DNA from: an uncultured Pirellulaceae bacterium
GTDB taxonomy: Bacteria > Planctomycetota > Planctomycetia > Pirellulales > Pirellulaceae
Direction: 5' to 3'
DNA length: 63,952 bases
Assembly (NCBI GenBank): GCA_937928555.1
Contig: CALFWR010000059.1
Location: 1 to 63,952, forward strand
Made by a program: the position numbers and the translations under genes
In this document: piece after piece, positions 8,066 through 18,450 of the stretch
Numbering within the stretch: the first letter of the stretch is position 1
Layout of the letters: the number at the start of each line of letters is the position of its first letter
The notes under the pieces: model-generated
Databases searched by the model: none
Told to the model about the DNA's origin: nothing
Seen by the model: only the letters and a program-made list of their open reading frames with translations

Positions 8066-9253
8066 ATGACCGCCGCTACTCAATTCGAGTTTATCAACGA
8101 TCAGGATCAACTGCTGGATTTCTGTGACCGAATGGCCAGCTCCCAATTCGTCGGATTCGACACCGAATTCGTTTCCGAAAATCGCTACCAACCGGAACTT
8201 TGCTTGGTCCAGGTGGCCACCGATGATGAATTCGCGATCATCGACACCATCGAAGTGGAATCCGCTGCCCCATTCTGGGAAGCCCTCGCCGAGGGTGACC
8301 ACGTGAGCATCGCCCATGCGGCACGCGAAGAGTTTAACTTCTGCTTCCGCTCCGTTGGCAAATGGCCGGCCCAATTATTTGACGTGCAACTCGCCGCAGG
8401 CATGGTTGGGCTCGAGTACCCCGCGTCCTACGCCAATCTTGTGCACCGGATTTTGGGCAAAACAGTCGACAAAGGCGAAACGCGAACCGACTGGGCAAAA
8501 CGTCCTCTTACCGATCGCCAGATGGAATACGCTATCCAGGACGTTGTTCACCTCAAACCGCTCTGGAACAAGCTTTCCAAAAAACTGGATTCCATGCATC
8601 GTACATCGTGGATGTATGACGAAATGGACGCCTGGCAGGACGGTCTGACCGATATTCTGGAAACTCCCCAGTGGAGGCGTGTTTCCGGTACAGCCAACCT
8701 CAACCGCAAGGCACTTGCAATCGTCCGCGAACTGTGGCTCTGGCGTGACGACGAAGCGAGGAAACGCGATCGCCTGCCAAAACGAGTGCTCCCCGACGAT
8801 CTGATCGTGGAACTTTCCAAGCGGGGAACATCGGAAGTATCGCGGCTCAAAGCCATTCGGGGTTTTGACAAACGCGTCGCAAAATCCGCCATCCCGGAAA
8901 TCTCCGCAGCCATCGAGCGAGCCCTGGAACTGCCCACCGCCCGTCATCCTCAACGAGCCCTGCGAAACAAGTCCGCGAATCTGGGATTGTTGGGACAGTT
9001 CATCGCCATCGCTCTGAAAATCGTTTGCCGCGAAGAAAAGATCGCACCATCGATCGTGGGAACCAGCGAAGCCCTGAAGAACTTCGCCGCGTGGCGTCTT
9101 GGTTTGATGAAGTTTGACGAGACCCCTGAGCTTGCCACCGGATGGCGAAAGGAACTTGTCGGCAGTCTCATCGAACAAATTCTCGACGGCAAACTTTCGA
9201 TCGCCGTGGACGACCCCAAAGCCGACCATCCGCTCAAGCTCCAGAAGAACTAA
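8066..9253 (+). CDS. rnd: Ribonuclease D-like 3'-5' exonuclease
   Basis: A 395-residue DEDDy exonuclease. FVGFDTEF carries the first D and E (about residues 31-33), IAHAAREEFNF is the second motif, and the YAIQDVVHL tyrosine/aspartate motif is at about residues 156-164. An HRDC domain follows (NRKALAIVRELWLWRDDEARKRD). RNase D trims the 3' ends of tRNA precursors and other stable RNA in the cytoplasm. Length and domain order are normal for the family (E. coli 375 residues). It is a single gene, divergent from mfnB. Confidence 0.92.
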   Translation: MTAATQFEFINDQDQLLDFCDRMASSQFVGFDTEFVSENRYQPELCLVQVATDDEFAIIDTIEVESAAPFWEALAEGDHVSIAHAAREEFNFCFRSVGKWPAQLFDVQLAAGMVGLEYPASYANLVHRILGKTVDKGETRTDWAKRPLTDRQMEYAIQDVVHLKPLWNKLSKKLDSMHRTSWMYDEMDAWQDGLTDILETPQWRRVSGTANLNRKALAIVRELWLWRDDEARKRDRLPKRVLPDDLIVELSKRGTSEVSRLKAIRGFDKRVAKSAIPEISAAIERALELPTARHPQRALRNKSANLGLLGQFIAIALKIVCREEKIAPSIVGTSEALKNFAAWRLGLMKFDETPELATGWRKELVGSLIEQILDGKLSIAVDDPKADHPLKLQKN

Positions 9254-9560
9254 TCGCCGAGCCGGCCAAGAGTCAGGATTGTCAGTTACGTCGCTCGACT
9301 CTCCAACGCTGAGATTTTTCCGATTACCCTCCCACCGGGAAGGTCGGCGGTTCACCGCCGGGGAGGGTTGCGGGCCTCTGGTATTAACCCGGATTAAAAA
9401 AGGGAGAGCATTGACGTTGTGTTGAATAAAATCACCGCCTCGCCGGGGCGAGTTTTCACAGCCTCCCAGAGGCGTGCTACTTTGAATGTAAATCCAGACG
9501 AAACAGTCTACCAGGCTCTTTCGATTGGCAGGTCACGTCGCCGCACAAGTGAACCGCGAC
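9254..9560. other. Intergenic region between convergent genes, with hairpins
   Basis: ACCCTCCC (9326-9333) pairs with GGGAGGGT (9361-9368), and inside it CGGCGGT (9345-9351) pairs with ACCGCCG (9354-9360). Further on lies CTCGCCGGGGCGAG. A partial MITE-like string AACCCGGATTA occurs near 9386. These palindromes look like small dispersed repeats that may also terminate the convergent transcripts; no gene is visible. Confidence 0.5.
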
Positions 9561-12500
9561 TCACTCCACCAATATCTCAACGCTTGCCGAATGACTGTTG
9601 AACTCCGGCGCGTACATACACTGAAGCTCGGCAATTCCCGTTTGATACTTCCCGCGATGCTGCACGCGAACCGAATACTCAAACACGTACGTCCCACGCG
9701 GCAAGTAATCAATAAAGAAATGACTGGCGGTGTCCCTGGTTGACTCATAATAAGCCAACCCGTCCTGGTACTTGTACTGTGACAAAACGTTCACCGGCTC
9801 GGTTCCGCTGCCGCGATAGTCCTTCAAGTGGACAAACTCCATCGCCCGATCAACCCGGACCTCAACACGCATCACCAACTCGTCGCCGACAGAAACCGGC
9901 CCGGTGACAGGCTCAATCACCGGCCCTTTTTTGGTGTTCTTTTTGATGAACAAGCCCTTGTTCAACGTCAGCGGCGTCCCCTGATATGGCTTGATTTTGC
10001 CGACGTCTTCCAGATAACTCCAATGCACACTGCCCCAGGCGATTCCGTCATCGGACTTGCTCATCTCGATCTTGCCCATCTCCGGCTTGACCTCGCCGCG
10101 GATGAACTTCTGCTCGTAGAACCCCGTCCCGGGCTCAACATCCTCGGGCTTGATCACATCGCCACCAAGCTTCACATCGACCAACTTTGTGGAAGCAAGC
10201 TGACTTGTGCCACGCAGCAACAAACCGTAGCACGCATCCGCAGTTGCCTTGGTCGATTTCCAGTTCTGCGTTTGCTTCTGCTTGAGCAGCCAAATCTTCA
10301 GCTCTTCAACCTTGCCAGGATCACGGGCAATCTCCTCGTAGGCTTCGATCATCAAAGCCTGCGTTTCGATCGGAGCCCTGTACCACCACCACGAACGTTC
10401 CGTTTCTCGCCAATACATTCCCAGTTCATCTTCCTGAACGCTACGTTCGGTAAGACTTTCGAGAATCTGCGGTGGCGTCACACGATCGCCCATCCGATGC
10501 AATGCCAACGCAACATGGCCGTGCGATTGACGATGGTCCACTTTCGCCCAATTCTGCTTTGCCTGAGAGACAAAGTAATTGAATGCCGCCTGGTACGAAT
10601 CCGCGACGGGTTTATCTTTCAGAAAAAAGCTGCGCCCGTAAAGGTAAAGGCAAACCGTGCTGGTCAAGTTATTTTCGTCCAATCGTTCATCGCGAACGAT
10701 TCGCTTGTACTGCTGATCCAGCCACCAGTCGATTCGATCAATCGCGCGCTGTGCCGGTCTGACGTTAACTTCCACGCCCAGATGTCGCAGTCTGCCAAAA
10801 CCGGTCACGACGTACAACGTGATGTAGTCGCTGGCCCGTCCGCCGGGAAACCACGGCCACGCCCCGTCGCCCAGCTGCATCCCGGAAAGCTGCTCAAGAG
10901 CACGATTGGTTTCTGCCTTCATCCGATTTCGATCAAACAGAATTCCGACATCGCGTCGAGCCTGGCTTTCCTTTTTCGCGTCCAGAAGCCACGGCGTTTC
11001 AGCGATCATCACGTTGAGCAGGTCTTCATTTTTCTCAAGCGGACTGTCCAACGCGTCAGTCGCACGCCACTGTTTGAACACCGCATCGATTCGTGGATCG
11101 CTGGCCACGATGTGCTGCCCCAACGAGTTCGCGTACAGCCGATTGAATACCTGTTCGCTGCATTGGTGCGGGTATTCCATCAGATACGGCAGCGACAAAA
11201 CCGCGTACCACGACGGGTTCGAAGCCACCTGAACGGTCAGCGACTGGGTCTGCAACGAATCGCTTGACGCCGCGTTGAGCAATGACTTGAACTCAAACGT
11301 TTTCGTCTGGTTGCCACGAATCGGCAGCGGAAGACTTTCTTTGACAAGGATTCTCCTAGACAGCACCGGCAGGAACCCCTCTTCGCCGTCGGAGACCGCC
11401 GCGTTTCCGCCGATTGCCTTGTAGGTCAACACGCCCACGTAGTCGGGAACATTCAGCTTCCAAAACAGCGTTCGCGATTGCCGCGCCGGGACGTCGAAAG
11501 ACCGATCAAGCTCAACGTTACCAAAACTTTCGTCCACCGAATCACCCGTGCGGGCATCGGCCAAAGCCAATCGGCATGTTCCCGACTGCGCCTCATCGGA
11601 CTGATTGGTGACCTTGACCGAAAACTCCAGCAAGTCCCCTTCGCGGAGGAACCGGGGCGGGTTCGGCTGAACCATCAGGTCCTTGCTGGTCGTCATTTCA
11701 TCGCTCAACAAACAGGAACGCAGTTCGCTGTCGTGGGCAAAGCCATTAAAGTTCCATTTGGTAAGGGCTTCGGGAATCTCAAACTCCATCCGCACGATAC
11801 CGTCGGCGTCGACTTGAAGTTGCGGAAAGAAAAACGCTGTTTCCTGCAAATTCTTCCGCGGAGAAACCTGCTCCAGATTAACACCACTATCCACAGCCGG
11901 GGGTTCGTCCGAGGCAAGTCCCCCTCCGATTCTTCCTTTTCGCATACGCGCACCGTCGGCCACCGCGCTATCCATGATCATGCCTTCGGCGTTTTCAAAA
12001 TCCATCCCCCGAGCGTCTGCCAATTGCGCCGTCCTCATCCCGGTCATCCTCGTTCGAGCGCCAAAGCTCATCGTTTGAAATCCGCCGCGACTCATGATGC
12101 CCATCGAACCTTGAAGCGAATGCAGGCCAAGCTGATGGTTAAAGTGACGATACTGACCACCACCAGACCGGTAGTCGGAATCCTGGTGATTATGAACGAC
12201 CTGAAAATATTGCAACCGATTAAACGACCGCAACGACACGCGGGAATTGTCCCGATAGAACCCAAACTGCTCCTGCCACCGATGAGCCACAAACGCGTCC
12301 AGTGACGCGTCATAAAGCGTCGCAACCATTTCAGCGGCCGCGTTCTGTGCATCGGGCCCCTTGATCACGGCGGTCCAGGTTTCTTTGCCGCCTGGCTGCA
12401 GGTTGGAAACAAAATGCTCCCACTTGACCTGAAGCTTCTTGTTCGACCACGGCACATCGATTCGCTGGGCCTGCAGGTAAACACGATTCTCGTGAACGAA

Positions 12501-15500
12501 CGTGACCTTGAGCTGCAATCCGCCACGGTGTTTTTCTTCGATCGGAAAAGAGATTTTCTCAATCGTCGAATCGGGCTTGGTCCAGAATGATTTGACGATT
12601 TTTCCGCGATGTTCAATTTCGACCCACGCACGCCCCGATTCGTAACCGGTCGCGAACACAGCGTTGAGGTTCTCGCCGACTTCCACGGACTGCGATTGGA
12701 CCTGAAAGAACGATGGGACTTTGACGTTGAACTTTTCCGCTGCCGGATCGTGCACAACGAGCGTGCTTTCGGCAACAATCGCGTTGCCACCCGGATCACT
12801 GGTCTCAAAGACAGCCTTGTAAGCTCCCGCTGCCAGGCCAACGGCAATTTTTGCCGAACCCTCACCGACAGTGGCAACGTCCTTTTCAATCGCGACTTCC
12901 CCCAGTTCCCACGACCGGATATCCGAAAGGTCTTTCGCGACCTTGCCACCGTTGGAACGACCGCGAGCTGAATTGACCCCCTTGCGATGCACTTTTTCAG
13001 GCGACTTGAGCCGGTAAATCTTCAGCTTGCCCATGGCCTGCTGGCCTTCGCCGTCAAGCGTTTCAACGGCAACATCAAACGCCACATCAGTGCCCGCGGT
13101 CTGCCAGTCCTTGACGTCCAGCCGGGCTTCAAGCGAAGTGTAACCGATGCTCGTTGACTGTTCTGTCGATCGCGTTTCACCCGCGCCATCGGTCACGCTC
13201 GCATAGACGACGAAGCGAAAGACCGGTTGGTACTTGCGATCGATCGAATTGTCAGCCTGGGCCACGAATTCGATATCAAAGCTGCCGTTGGCATCAGTTG
13301 TGGTTTTCCCATTGGCAATTTCCTGCTGCTCACTACCGAACGGCACGCCCCAATAACGACTGTAGCACCACGCCGGATAGCGGACCGTCCGCACGACTCG
13401 CCAGTCGACGTTTCCGCTGTCGATCGCGGACCCCGTGTAGGCAGTGGCCTTGCCGTTGACGGTTACTTTTTGGCCAAGGGCAAACGCGTCTTTCGGTTTC
13501 TCAAGCGTTGCAAAGAATTTTGGCCGCTTGTACTCTTCGACCCGAACCGTTGTGCTCCCGGGCACGCCCAAAGCCTTGATCTGCATCCCCCCGGTCACGC
13601 GATTCCGCGGCGCGGTAAAGCTTCCGGCGAACGAGCCGAACTCGTTGCTGCGAAACGTCCGGCGTTCCACTTGCTGGCCGTTGGCGTCGTGCAGTACAAC
13701 GTCCACAGACTTGTTGGCCAAAGTCGCATACTGGCCCGCGTCAGGGTTCGTCCGTTGACAGATGCCTTTGAACTGGATTTGCTGGCCCGGTCGGTAGATT
13801 GCCCGATCCGTAAAAAAAATCGTCCTGGAAGTTGCCCGACTTTTTTGCCGCGAATTCCCACGCGGGTTTTCCACGATGCCAAGCTTTTGATCGCCGCTTT
13901 TGACCAAGATTTTACAACTGTTACCAGTCGCCTTGAAAAAGGCCATCCCATTTTCGTCGGTCGTTGTCCGGGCCCGATTGGTTTCGCTGCTGCTGCGTCC
14001 ATTGCGTTTCCATTGAGCGGTCAAAACTTCTGCCCCCGCGATCGGATTTCCGGACTGGGCATCGAACACCTGAACCCCCGCACCGCTTTCCAATCCCGAC
14101 CGCACCACCACGGCGAGCTGGCTGACCCAAACTTCGGCCAGGGCAATTTTCGCATACCCGTCTCGTGATTTGGCAAAGTCCTCTCGTGAACTGGCGATCA
14201 GAACATAGCAGCCCGACGGCACATCAACATCGGCGGGCACCGCTTCAGTTCGTCGCTTGAAGTCCGCAGTGGCGGGCAAGTCAACCGACCACGACGCGGC
14301 AGGTGCTTTCTTGATCAAGGTTTCGGTTTCATGTGGCGGAAGATTCTGAGGCGTGCGACGCCGACCCCACTGACCCCAATTCTCGAAGTCGAATGGGACA
14401 AGCCGAAACCAGAGCCGATCGACGTTTCGATAGTCGACATCAATCACGACCTTGCCACTGAAATTCCTTTCGGTGTTGATCGAAAAATCTTTGGCGGTCA
14501 ACTGTTGAATCAGATTGTGACACTCCCTGCCGCCGCGACTGTCTTCAAAAAGCCGCTTGCCCTGACTAGCCAATTCGTGAGCTTTGACCCATTCGTCTTT
14601 CGCCTTGTAGCTTGCCGCCAGCCGGGCGTAGGCCAAACTGCACAGCGGATGATCCCGATTGTCGTCAATGAATCGCGTCAGCGCCGCCCGATAGCGAGCA
14701 ATCGTTTCGTCTTCGCTTCCTGCGGCGAGTTGCCGGGCGAACGCAAGCCGATGTAGCTCCGCGTCAAGCAGAGCCGTCTTGTCATCGTCGCTTTGATGAA
14801 ATCGCAGAAGATCCTGAAGCGTCTTCACCGTCCGCAGCGTAAAAGAATCGACGTCATCGGTCACCGGTTCCCACGCAAGGAATTCCTCGGTCGACGCAAA
14901 TACCGGTCCGTCCGATTTGATTTCAAAGGCACCCTGCTGGCGGAGGAACTGCTCGTCGCGTGAGTAGAACCCGATCGCCTCGAACGCCAAAAAGTCAAAC
15001 AGGGTAGGGCGGTGAGCGTCCGAGATGTCGCCGGCCTGAGTAAGCTTTTTGTATTGCCCGACGGGAATCTGTTTAAGGGTTTCGGAATCCGCCAACGCAT
15101 CCTGAAAATTTCGATCGACCTCATCGAGAATGCGAGTCAAATCCCAGGTCTCGAAATCATCAGATGCCTTGGCAGCGGTTTGGCTGCGCTGATTAAACCG
15201 CCAGACGTTACTCATATAGAAATTGAAATAGTACTCCGCCAGCATGACTTTCATCATCGGCTGCATTTGCTCGGGCGCTGCGGGAATCGCTTTTTGGAGT
15301 TGCCGGATGACGTATTGCTGGACCGGTTGGTTGATCTGGCCTTCGATTTGAAACTGGAGACAACGGGCATACGTTGCCTCGGGCCAGTCTTTATCGGCAA
15401 CCGCCAATTCGTGAATTTGGTTCAGTTTTTCGATGGCTGTTTTCGGCAAACGGGCATCGCGAGCGTTCTGCACAGCCTTCCAAAGCTGATCACGATCTTC

Positions 15501-15590
15501 GTCTTTTTCATGCATCCCAAACCCTGAACTCACAACAGTCGACAGCACCACTGTCAACGAAAGCAATACAACAACCAGTGCACGTAGCAT
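9561..15590 (-). CDS. Giant alpha-2-macroglobulin family protein with thioester motif
   Basis: A 2009-residue secreted protein. Residues 1-25 form a signal peptide without a lipobox. About 25-370 is a helical region specific to this branch, followed by macroglobulin (MG) beta-domains, a bait-like Gly/Arg/Met-rich segment near 1150-1220, the A2M domain with VRMEFEIPEALTKW, and a thioester domain. The thioester motif CSEQ is intact with Cys1477 and Gln1480, so the protein could covalently trap proteases. Bacterial A2Ms act as periplasmic or surface protease traps. Unlike many proteobacterial A2Ms there is no pbpC neighbour. The ATG start has a GGC-rich site upstream. It is roughly 350 residues longer than E. 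coli YfhM. Confidence 0.9.
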   Translation of the reverse strand: MLRALVVVLLSLTVVLSTVVSSGFGMHEKDEDRDQLWKAVQNARDARLPKTAIEKLNQIHELAVADKDWPEATYARCLQFQIEGQINQPVQQYVIRQLQKAIPAAPEQMQPMMKVMLAEYYFNFYMSNVWRFNQRSQTAAKASDDFETWDLTRILDEVDRNFQDALADSETLKQIPVGQYKKLTQAGDISDAHRPTLFDFLAFEAIGFYSRDEQFLRQQGAFEIKSDGPVFASTEEFLAWEPVTDDVDSFTLRTVKTLQDLLRFHQSDDDKTALLDAELHRLAFARQLAAGSEDETIARYRAALTRFIDDNRDHPLCSLAYARLAASYKAKDEWVKAHELASQGKRLFEDSRGGRECHNLIQQLTAKDFSINTERNFSGKVVIDVDYRNVDRLWFRLVPFDFENWGQWGRRRTPQNLPPHETETLIKKAPAASWSVDLPATADFKRRTEAVPADVDVPSGCYVLIASSREDFAKSRDGYAKIALAEVWVSQLAVVVRSGLESGAGVQVFDAQSGNPIAGAEVLTAQWKRNGRSSSETNRARTTTDENGMAFFKATGNSCKILVKSGDQKLGIVENPRGNSRQKSRATSRTIFFTDRAIYRPGQQIQFKGICQRTNPDAGQYATLANKSVDVVLHDANGQQVERRTFRSNEFGSFAGSFTAPRNRVTGGMQIKALGVPGSTTVRVEEYKRPKFFATLEKPKDAFALGQKVTVNGKATAYTGSAIDSGNVDWRVVRTVRYPAWCYSRYWGVPFGSEQQEIANGKTTTDANGSFDIEFVAQADNSIDRKYQPVFRFVVYASVTDGAGETRSTEQSTSIGYTSLEARLDVKDWQTAGTDVAFDVAVETLDGEGQQAMGKLKIYRLKSPEKVHRKGVNSARGRSNGGKVAKDLSDIRSWELGEVAIEKDVATVGEGSAKIAVGLAAGAYKAVFETSDPGGNAIVAESTLVVHDPAAEKFNVKVPSFFQVQSQSVEVGENLNAVFATGYESGRAWVEIEHRGKIVKSFWTKPDSTIEKISFPIEEKHRGGLQLKVTFVHENRVYLQAQRIDVPWSNKKLQVKWEHFVSNLQPGGKETWTAVIKGPDAQNAAAEMVATLYDASLDAFVAHRWQEQFGFYRDNSRVSLRSFNRLQYFQVVHNHQDSDYRSGGGQYRHFNHQLGLHSLQGSMGIMSRGGFQTMSFGARTRMTGMRTAQLADARGMDFENAEGMIMDSAVADGARMRKGRIGGGLASDEPPAVDSGVNLEQVSPRKNLQETAFFFPQLQVDADGIVRMEFEIPEALTKWNFNGFAHDSELRSCLLSDEMTTSKDLMVQPNPPRFLREGDLLEFSVKVTNQSDEAQSGTCRLALADARTGDSVDESFGNVELDRSFDVPARQSRTLFWKLNVPDYVGVLTYKAIGGNAAVSDGEEGFLPVLSRRILVKESLPLPIRGNQTKTFEFKSLLNAASSDSLQTQSLTVQVASNPSWYAVLSLPYLMEYPHQCSEQVFNRLYANSLGQHIVASDPRIDAVFKQWRATDALDSPLEKNEDLLNVMIAETPWLLDAKKESQARRDVGILFDRNRMKAETNRALEQLSGMQLGDGAWPWFPGGRASDYITLYVVTGFGRLRHLGVEVNVRPAQRAIDRIDWWLDQQYKRIVRDERLDENNLTSTVCLYLYGRSFFLKDKPVADSYQAAFNYFVSQAKQNWAKVDHRQSHGHVALALHRMGDRVTPPQILESLTERSVQEDELGMYWRETERSWWWYRAPIETQALMIEAYEEIARDPGKVEELKIWLLKQKQTQNWKSTKATADACYGLLLRGTSQLASTKLVDVKLGGDVIKPEDVEPGTGFYEQKFIRGEVKPEMGKIEMSKSDDGIAWGSVHWSYLEDVGKIKPYQGTPLTLNKGLFIKKNTKKGPVIEPVTGPVSVGDELVMRVEVRVDRAMEFVHLKDYRGSGTEPVNVLSQYKYQDGLAYYESTRDTASHFFIDYLPRGTYVFEYSVRVQHRGKYQTGIAELQCMYAPEFNSHSASVEILVE

Positions 15591-15784
15591 GAGGATGCCT
15601 TTTAGTTAATGATCTGATTCCCGTTTTATAGCCGATACGGTTCTGCGACGCGGGGGTGTTCGCAGAAGTTCCCAAAATTGGATATTGTCTCAAAAACGAA
15701 ACAAACGCGGGCTCCTGACAGCGAAACACAGGACCATCAACGGCGGTCCATTGCGCGACCCAATTGAACGCTTTGTTGATTTCG

Positions 15785-16849
15785 TCACGTTTTCGGGTTT
15801 TCGGCGTTGGAGTCAGCGCCCGCTTCGACCAGCAAATTGTTGACCGCTGCCAGGTTGTCGCGATTTTTGATTGTCGAGTTGGCAGCGTCGAACAGCGGGG
15901 TCTTTCCGTTTTGGTCGCGGATATAAACGGATGCCCCGGCCTCCAAAAGAACGCGGACGGTTTCGACAAACCCGGCTTTAGCTGCACGGTGCAAAGCCGT
16001 TTTGCCTTTATGGTCCTGATGGTTCACATTCGCGCCAGCACGCAACATTTCACGGACCGTTTCCGGATTCCCGCCCCGGTCGCCGCGGCAAAGATAAACG
16101 AATTCATCGTTCAGTTCTTTCTGCCCCATGCGAATGTCCCAGGTCTCCAGCAATCGGTGCAGTGGGCTTTGGTCAGGGACCACACGGGGCGCATACCGCT
16201 TGTCAGCACCATTTTCAAGCAGCAACCTGATCATTTCGACGTTGTCGTCGGCGGCGATAAACATCTGTTCATCAAAACCCGGGATGATGGCACCTTCTCC
16301 GATCAGATATTCAACCGTTTCAACGCTCCCGCCCCGCAGCGCGTAGCAGAGAGGCGTCGACCATTTGGTTTTGGCCAGAGCAAAGTCATGCGTCTCTCCC
16401 GAGGGCAGCATCACGTGTTGAGGATGGCCAAGGTGCAACTGGCGATTGCCTCGAGCAAGGTATTTTTTGACTTCTTCGGTTTGTCCCAGAAACGCAGCGG
16501 TATGGATGTTCAATTTGGCACCGGCATCCAGGAGGAACTTGGCGACGGGTTTGTGTCTCTTGAATTCGGCAATACAGTAGCAACTGACTTCGACGAAATA
16601 CGGCGTGTAATGCGTCCCGTGGGCGTTGATGTTTGAATTGCGTTCGACGAGGAACTTGACGGCTTCGAGTTTGCCGCGGTGGGAAGCTTCCCAGAGCATT
16701 GTGCGGCCGTGCGAGCCGATTCTTTGGAACCACTCAGGCTTGAGTTTGGCGATGCCAGTTAAAGTCTTCAAGTCACCGCGTCCCGCCGCTGCGACACCGA
16801 TCTTGAGAAAGTCACTTGTTTTGCCGGTTAGTCGAAGAGGCATCGTCAA
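15785..16849 (-). CDS. Ankyrin-repeat protein
   Basis: A 354-residue protein without a signal peptide, built of ankyrin repeats: GRTMLWEASHRGKLEAVKFL, TPLCYALRGGSVETVEYL, GKTALHRAAKAGFVETVRVL and GKTPLFDAA are clear units, with degenerate ones between (about 9 repeats in total). No catalytic domain is attached, so it is probably a protein-binding scaffold; the partner is unknown. It lies 194 bp upstream of the macroglobulin gene on the same strand and is separated from the preceding secreted-protein gene by a terminator at 16857-16892. It could be co-expressed with the macroglobulin gene. Confidence 0.85.
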   Translation of the reverse strand: MTMPLRLTGKTSDFLKIGVAAAGRGDLKTLTGIAKLKPEWFQRIGSHGRTMLWEASHRGKLEAVKFLVERNSNINAHGTHYTPYFVEVSCYCIAEFKRHKPVAKFLLDAGAKLNIHTAAFLGQTEEVKKYLARGNRQLHLGHPQHVMLPSGETHDFALAKTKWSTPLCYALRGGSVETVEYLIGEGAIIPGFDEQMFIAADDNVEMIRLLLENGADKRYAPRVVPDQSPLHRLLETWDIRMGQKELNDEFVYLCRGDRGGNPETVREMLRAGANVNHQDHKGKTALHRAAKAGFVETVRVLLEAGASVYIRDQNGKTPLFDAANSTIKNRDNLAAVNNLLVEAGADSNAENPKT

Positions 16850-16856
16850 ACGCCAG

Positions 16857-16892
16857 AAAAAAACAGGAGACCGGATTGTACCCGATCTCCTG
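16857..16892 (-). terminator. Rho-independent terminator after the gene at 16989-17723
   Basis: CAGGAGA (16864-16870) pairs with TCTCCTG (16886-16892), extended by CGG/CCG after one mismatch. On the minus strand the hairpin is followed by seven T (16857-16863). Confidence 0.8.
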
Positions 16893-16988
16893 CTTGAGTC
16901 ATGAAGCGGTGCGGCTCGTGAAAGTCAGACACGCCATGTCACAATTTTCGCAGATTCACTTGCGAAGAGTTGAAGAGCTGCCTGCTTC

Positions 16989-17723
16989 CTAGCGGTAGAG
17001 CACACAGGCGTACCAGACGCCGTCGGCCCCGCGACTGACTCCGATCTGCGTCGGTGTCCGTTGGCCCCAATAGCAGCATTGCTCGATCGCGCGCTGCGGC
17101 GAAGAACTTGACCAGCCAACGCCTTCACAGGCTGCGCCACCGAGACTTCCGCCGATATGGCCGCGAACTCTGCCGCTGGCAGCACGCTGCGCTTTGTACT
17201 GCGCAAGTCCGGAAGATGAAGCGCCACGGTAGGTCGAAGCCACTGGTCGCGGCGACGAGTAAACAACCGGCGAAGGCGTCGAAGGCACTGCGGAATACGT
17301 CCTGACCGGCGTCGCCAACGGGCGGGCGACTGCGGAAGTAAAAGTTCCCACCGGCAAAGAGTTGACCGACGCAACCGGCGCACCATAAGTCGCATAGGTT
17401 TGCACCGGGGTCGATGTCGCTGTCACCGTGGAGCTTTCAAGCGGCGGATAGACCGCTGACGTAAAAGTTCCCGTCGGAACAATGTTGGTGACCGGTTGCG
17501 AGTGGTAAACGGGAACCGACGCATGTGGCTGCGGAACATAGTCCGCATAGGTCTGCGTCGTCGCAACCGAATCAGACGGGTTCGACACCGCAAAGGGTGA
17601 CGGAGCGGCGGCGCAACTGGCACAGCCCTGCGTGTAGGTGCCAAACGTCTGCTGGGCGGAAGTGGCAGAAGTGACTCCTGCGAATGCGATCAGAATCGCG
17701 AAAAAACTCAGTTTGATTGACAT
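16989..17723 (-). CDS. Secreted protein with conserved planctomycete C-terminal domain
   Basis: A 244-residue protein with a Sec signal peptide (about 1-23, ending SATSAQ), a CASC pair, then about 150 residues of Pro/Ser/Thr/Val-rich low complexity with repeats such as VPTGTFTSAVYPPL and LPVGTFTSAVARPL. The last about 65 residues hold a compact domain with GHIGGSLGGAACEGVGW, a CCYWG motif and WYACVLYR. As far as I recall this tail occurs in many planctomycete secreted proteins; its function is unknown. GAGAGG stands 5 bases before the ATG. A terminator follows at 16857-16892, so it is probably monocistronic. Confidence 0.75.
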   Translation of the reverse strand: MSIKLSFFAILIAFAGVTSATSAQQTFGTYTQGCASCAAAPSPFAVSNPSDSVATTQTYADYVPQPHASVPVYHSQPVTNIVPTGTFTSAVYPPLESSTVTATSTPVQTYATYGAPVASVNSLPVGTFTSAVARPLATPVRTYSAVPSTPSPVVYSSPRPVASTYRGASSSGLAQYKAQRAASGRVRGHIGGSLGGAACEGVGWSSSSPQRAIEQCCYWGQRTPTQIGVSRGADGVWYACVLYR

Positions 17724-18311
17724 TATTGCCTCTCATAAAGGATGGACTTTTCTCACAGCCCAAATACAAAATCACGGCGCCAGTTCGCAAACCGGCGGCA
17801 TGACACGGTGCGGTTCAGATCAGAAAATGCGACACGAAAAGATCAGCACGATGTTCCAGCGATGAGAATCGAATCGTCGCCTTTGACGCTAAACCGGGCA
17901 GCCATCGTCAAGGCACCGGCGGTAAGCCACAACCGGACGTTTGGAAAAAGATTTCGACCGAAATAAGCGAAAGTTATGGCACGCTTTTTGTCTGTGCGTT
18001 TCGGCCCGCTTTTGCTTTTTCAGAAAGATATCTGTCGCGAAAAACAGACAGAAATGCCGCAAAAAATGGGCAAGATTCTTTTCGTTATAAGTTGACGATC
18101 ATCTCACTGGCACGGCAAATGCGCCAATGGCGTGTTGTTTGCTTGGCGACGATTCAGGCAGATTCTTTGGCAGTACTTCAATGCCCTGCGCCGTATTGTG
18201 ATTCGCCAGAAATCCTTTTCGGGTACAGAAGGAATTCTGGCGAACCCTACTTCGATTGTTGTCGATGCCATGGCCCGAATGATGTTCACCGGTAACCAAC
18301 CCGGATGAATT
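17724..18311. other. Intergenic region with a long hairpin
   Basis: No convincing gene. TTCGCCAGAA (18202-18211) is perfectly complementary to TTCTGGCGAA (18235-18244), with extra AT-rich pairs inside, a candidate structured RNA or palindromic repeat. The segment 17724-18000 probably carries the promoter of the secreted-protein gene at 16989-17723. Confidence 0.45.
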
Positions 18312-18343
18312 AAAAAAGCCAGCGTCAGAGAGACGCTGGCTTT
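18312..18343 (-). terminator. Rho-independent terminator after the Cys/Gly-rich protein gene
   Basis: AAAGCCAGCGTC (18315-18326) and GACGCTGGCTTT (18332-18343) form a perfect 12-bp stem with a 5-base loop. On the minus strand it ends in six T, downstream of the gene at 18451-19155. Confidence 0.88.
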
Positions 18344-18450
18344 CATTTTGCCAGAAGAACGAGTGCTTCAGATTTCAGCACCGTCAATAATTTTGGGACA
18401 TCGGCACTCGGACGTGAGAGTAAACCGACGTTCGATCCAGCGGATTTGCC

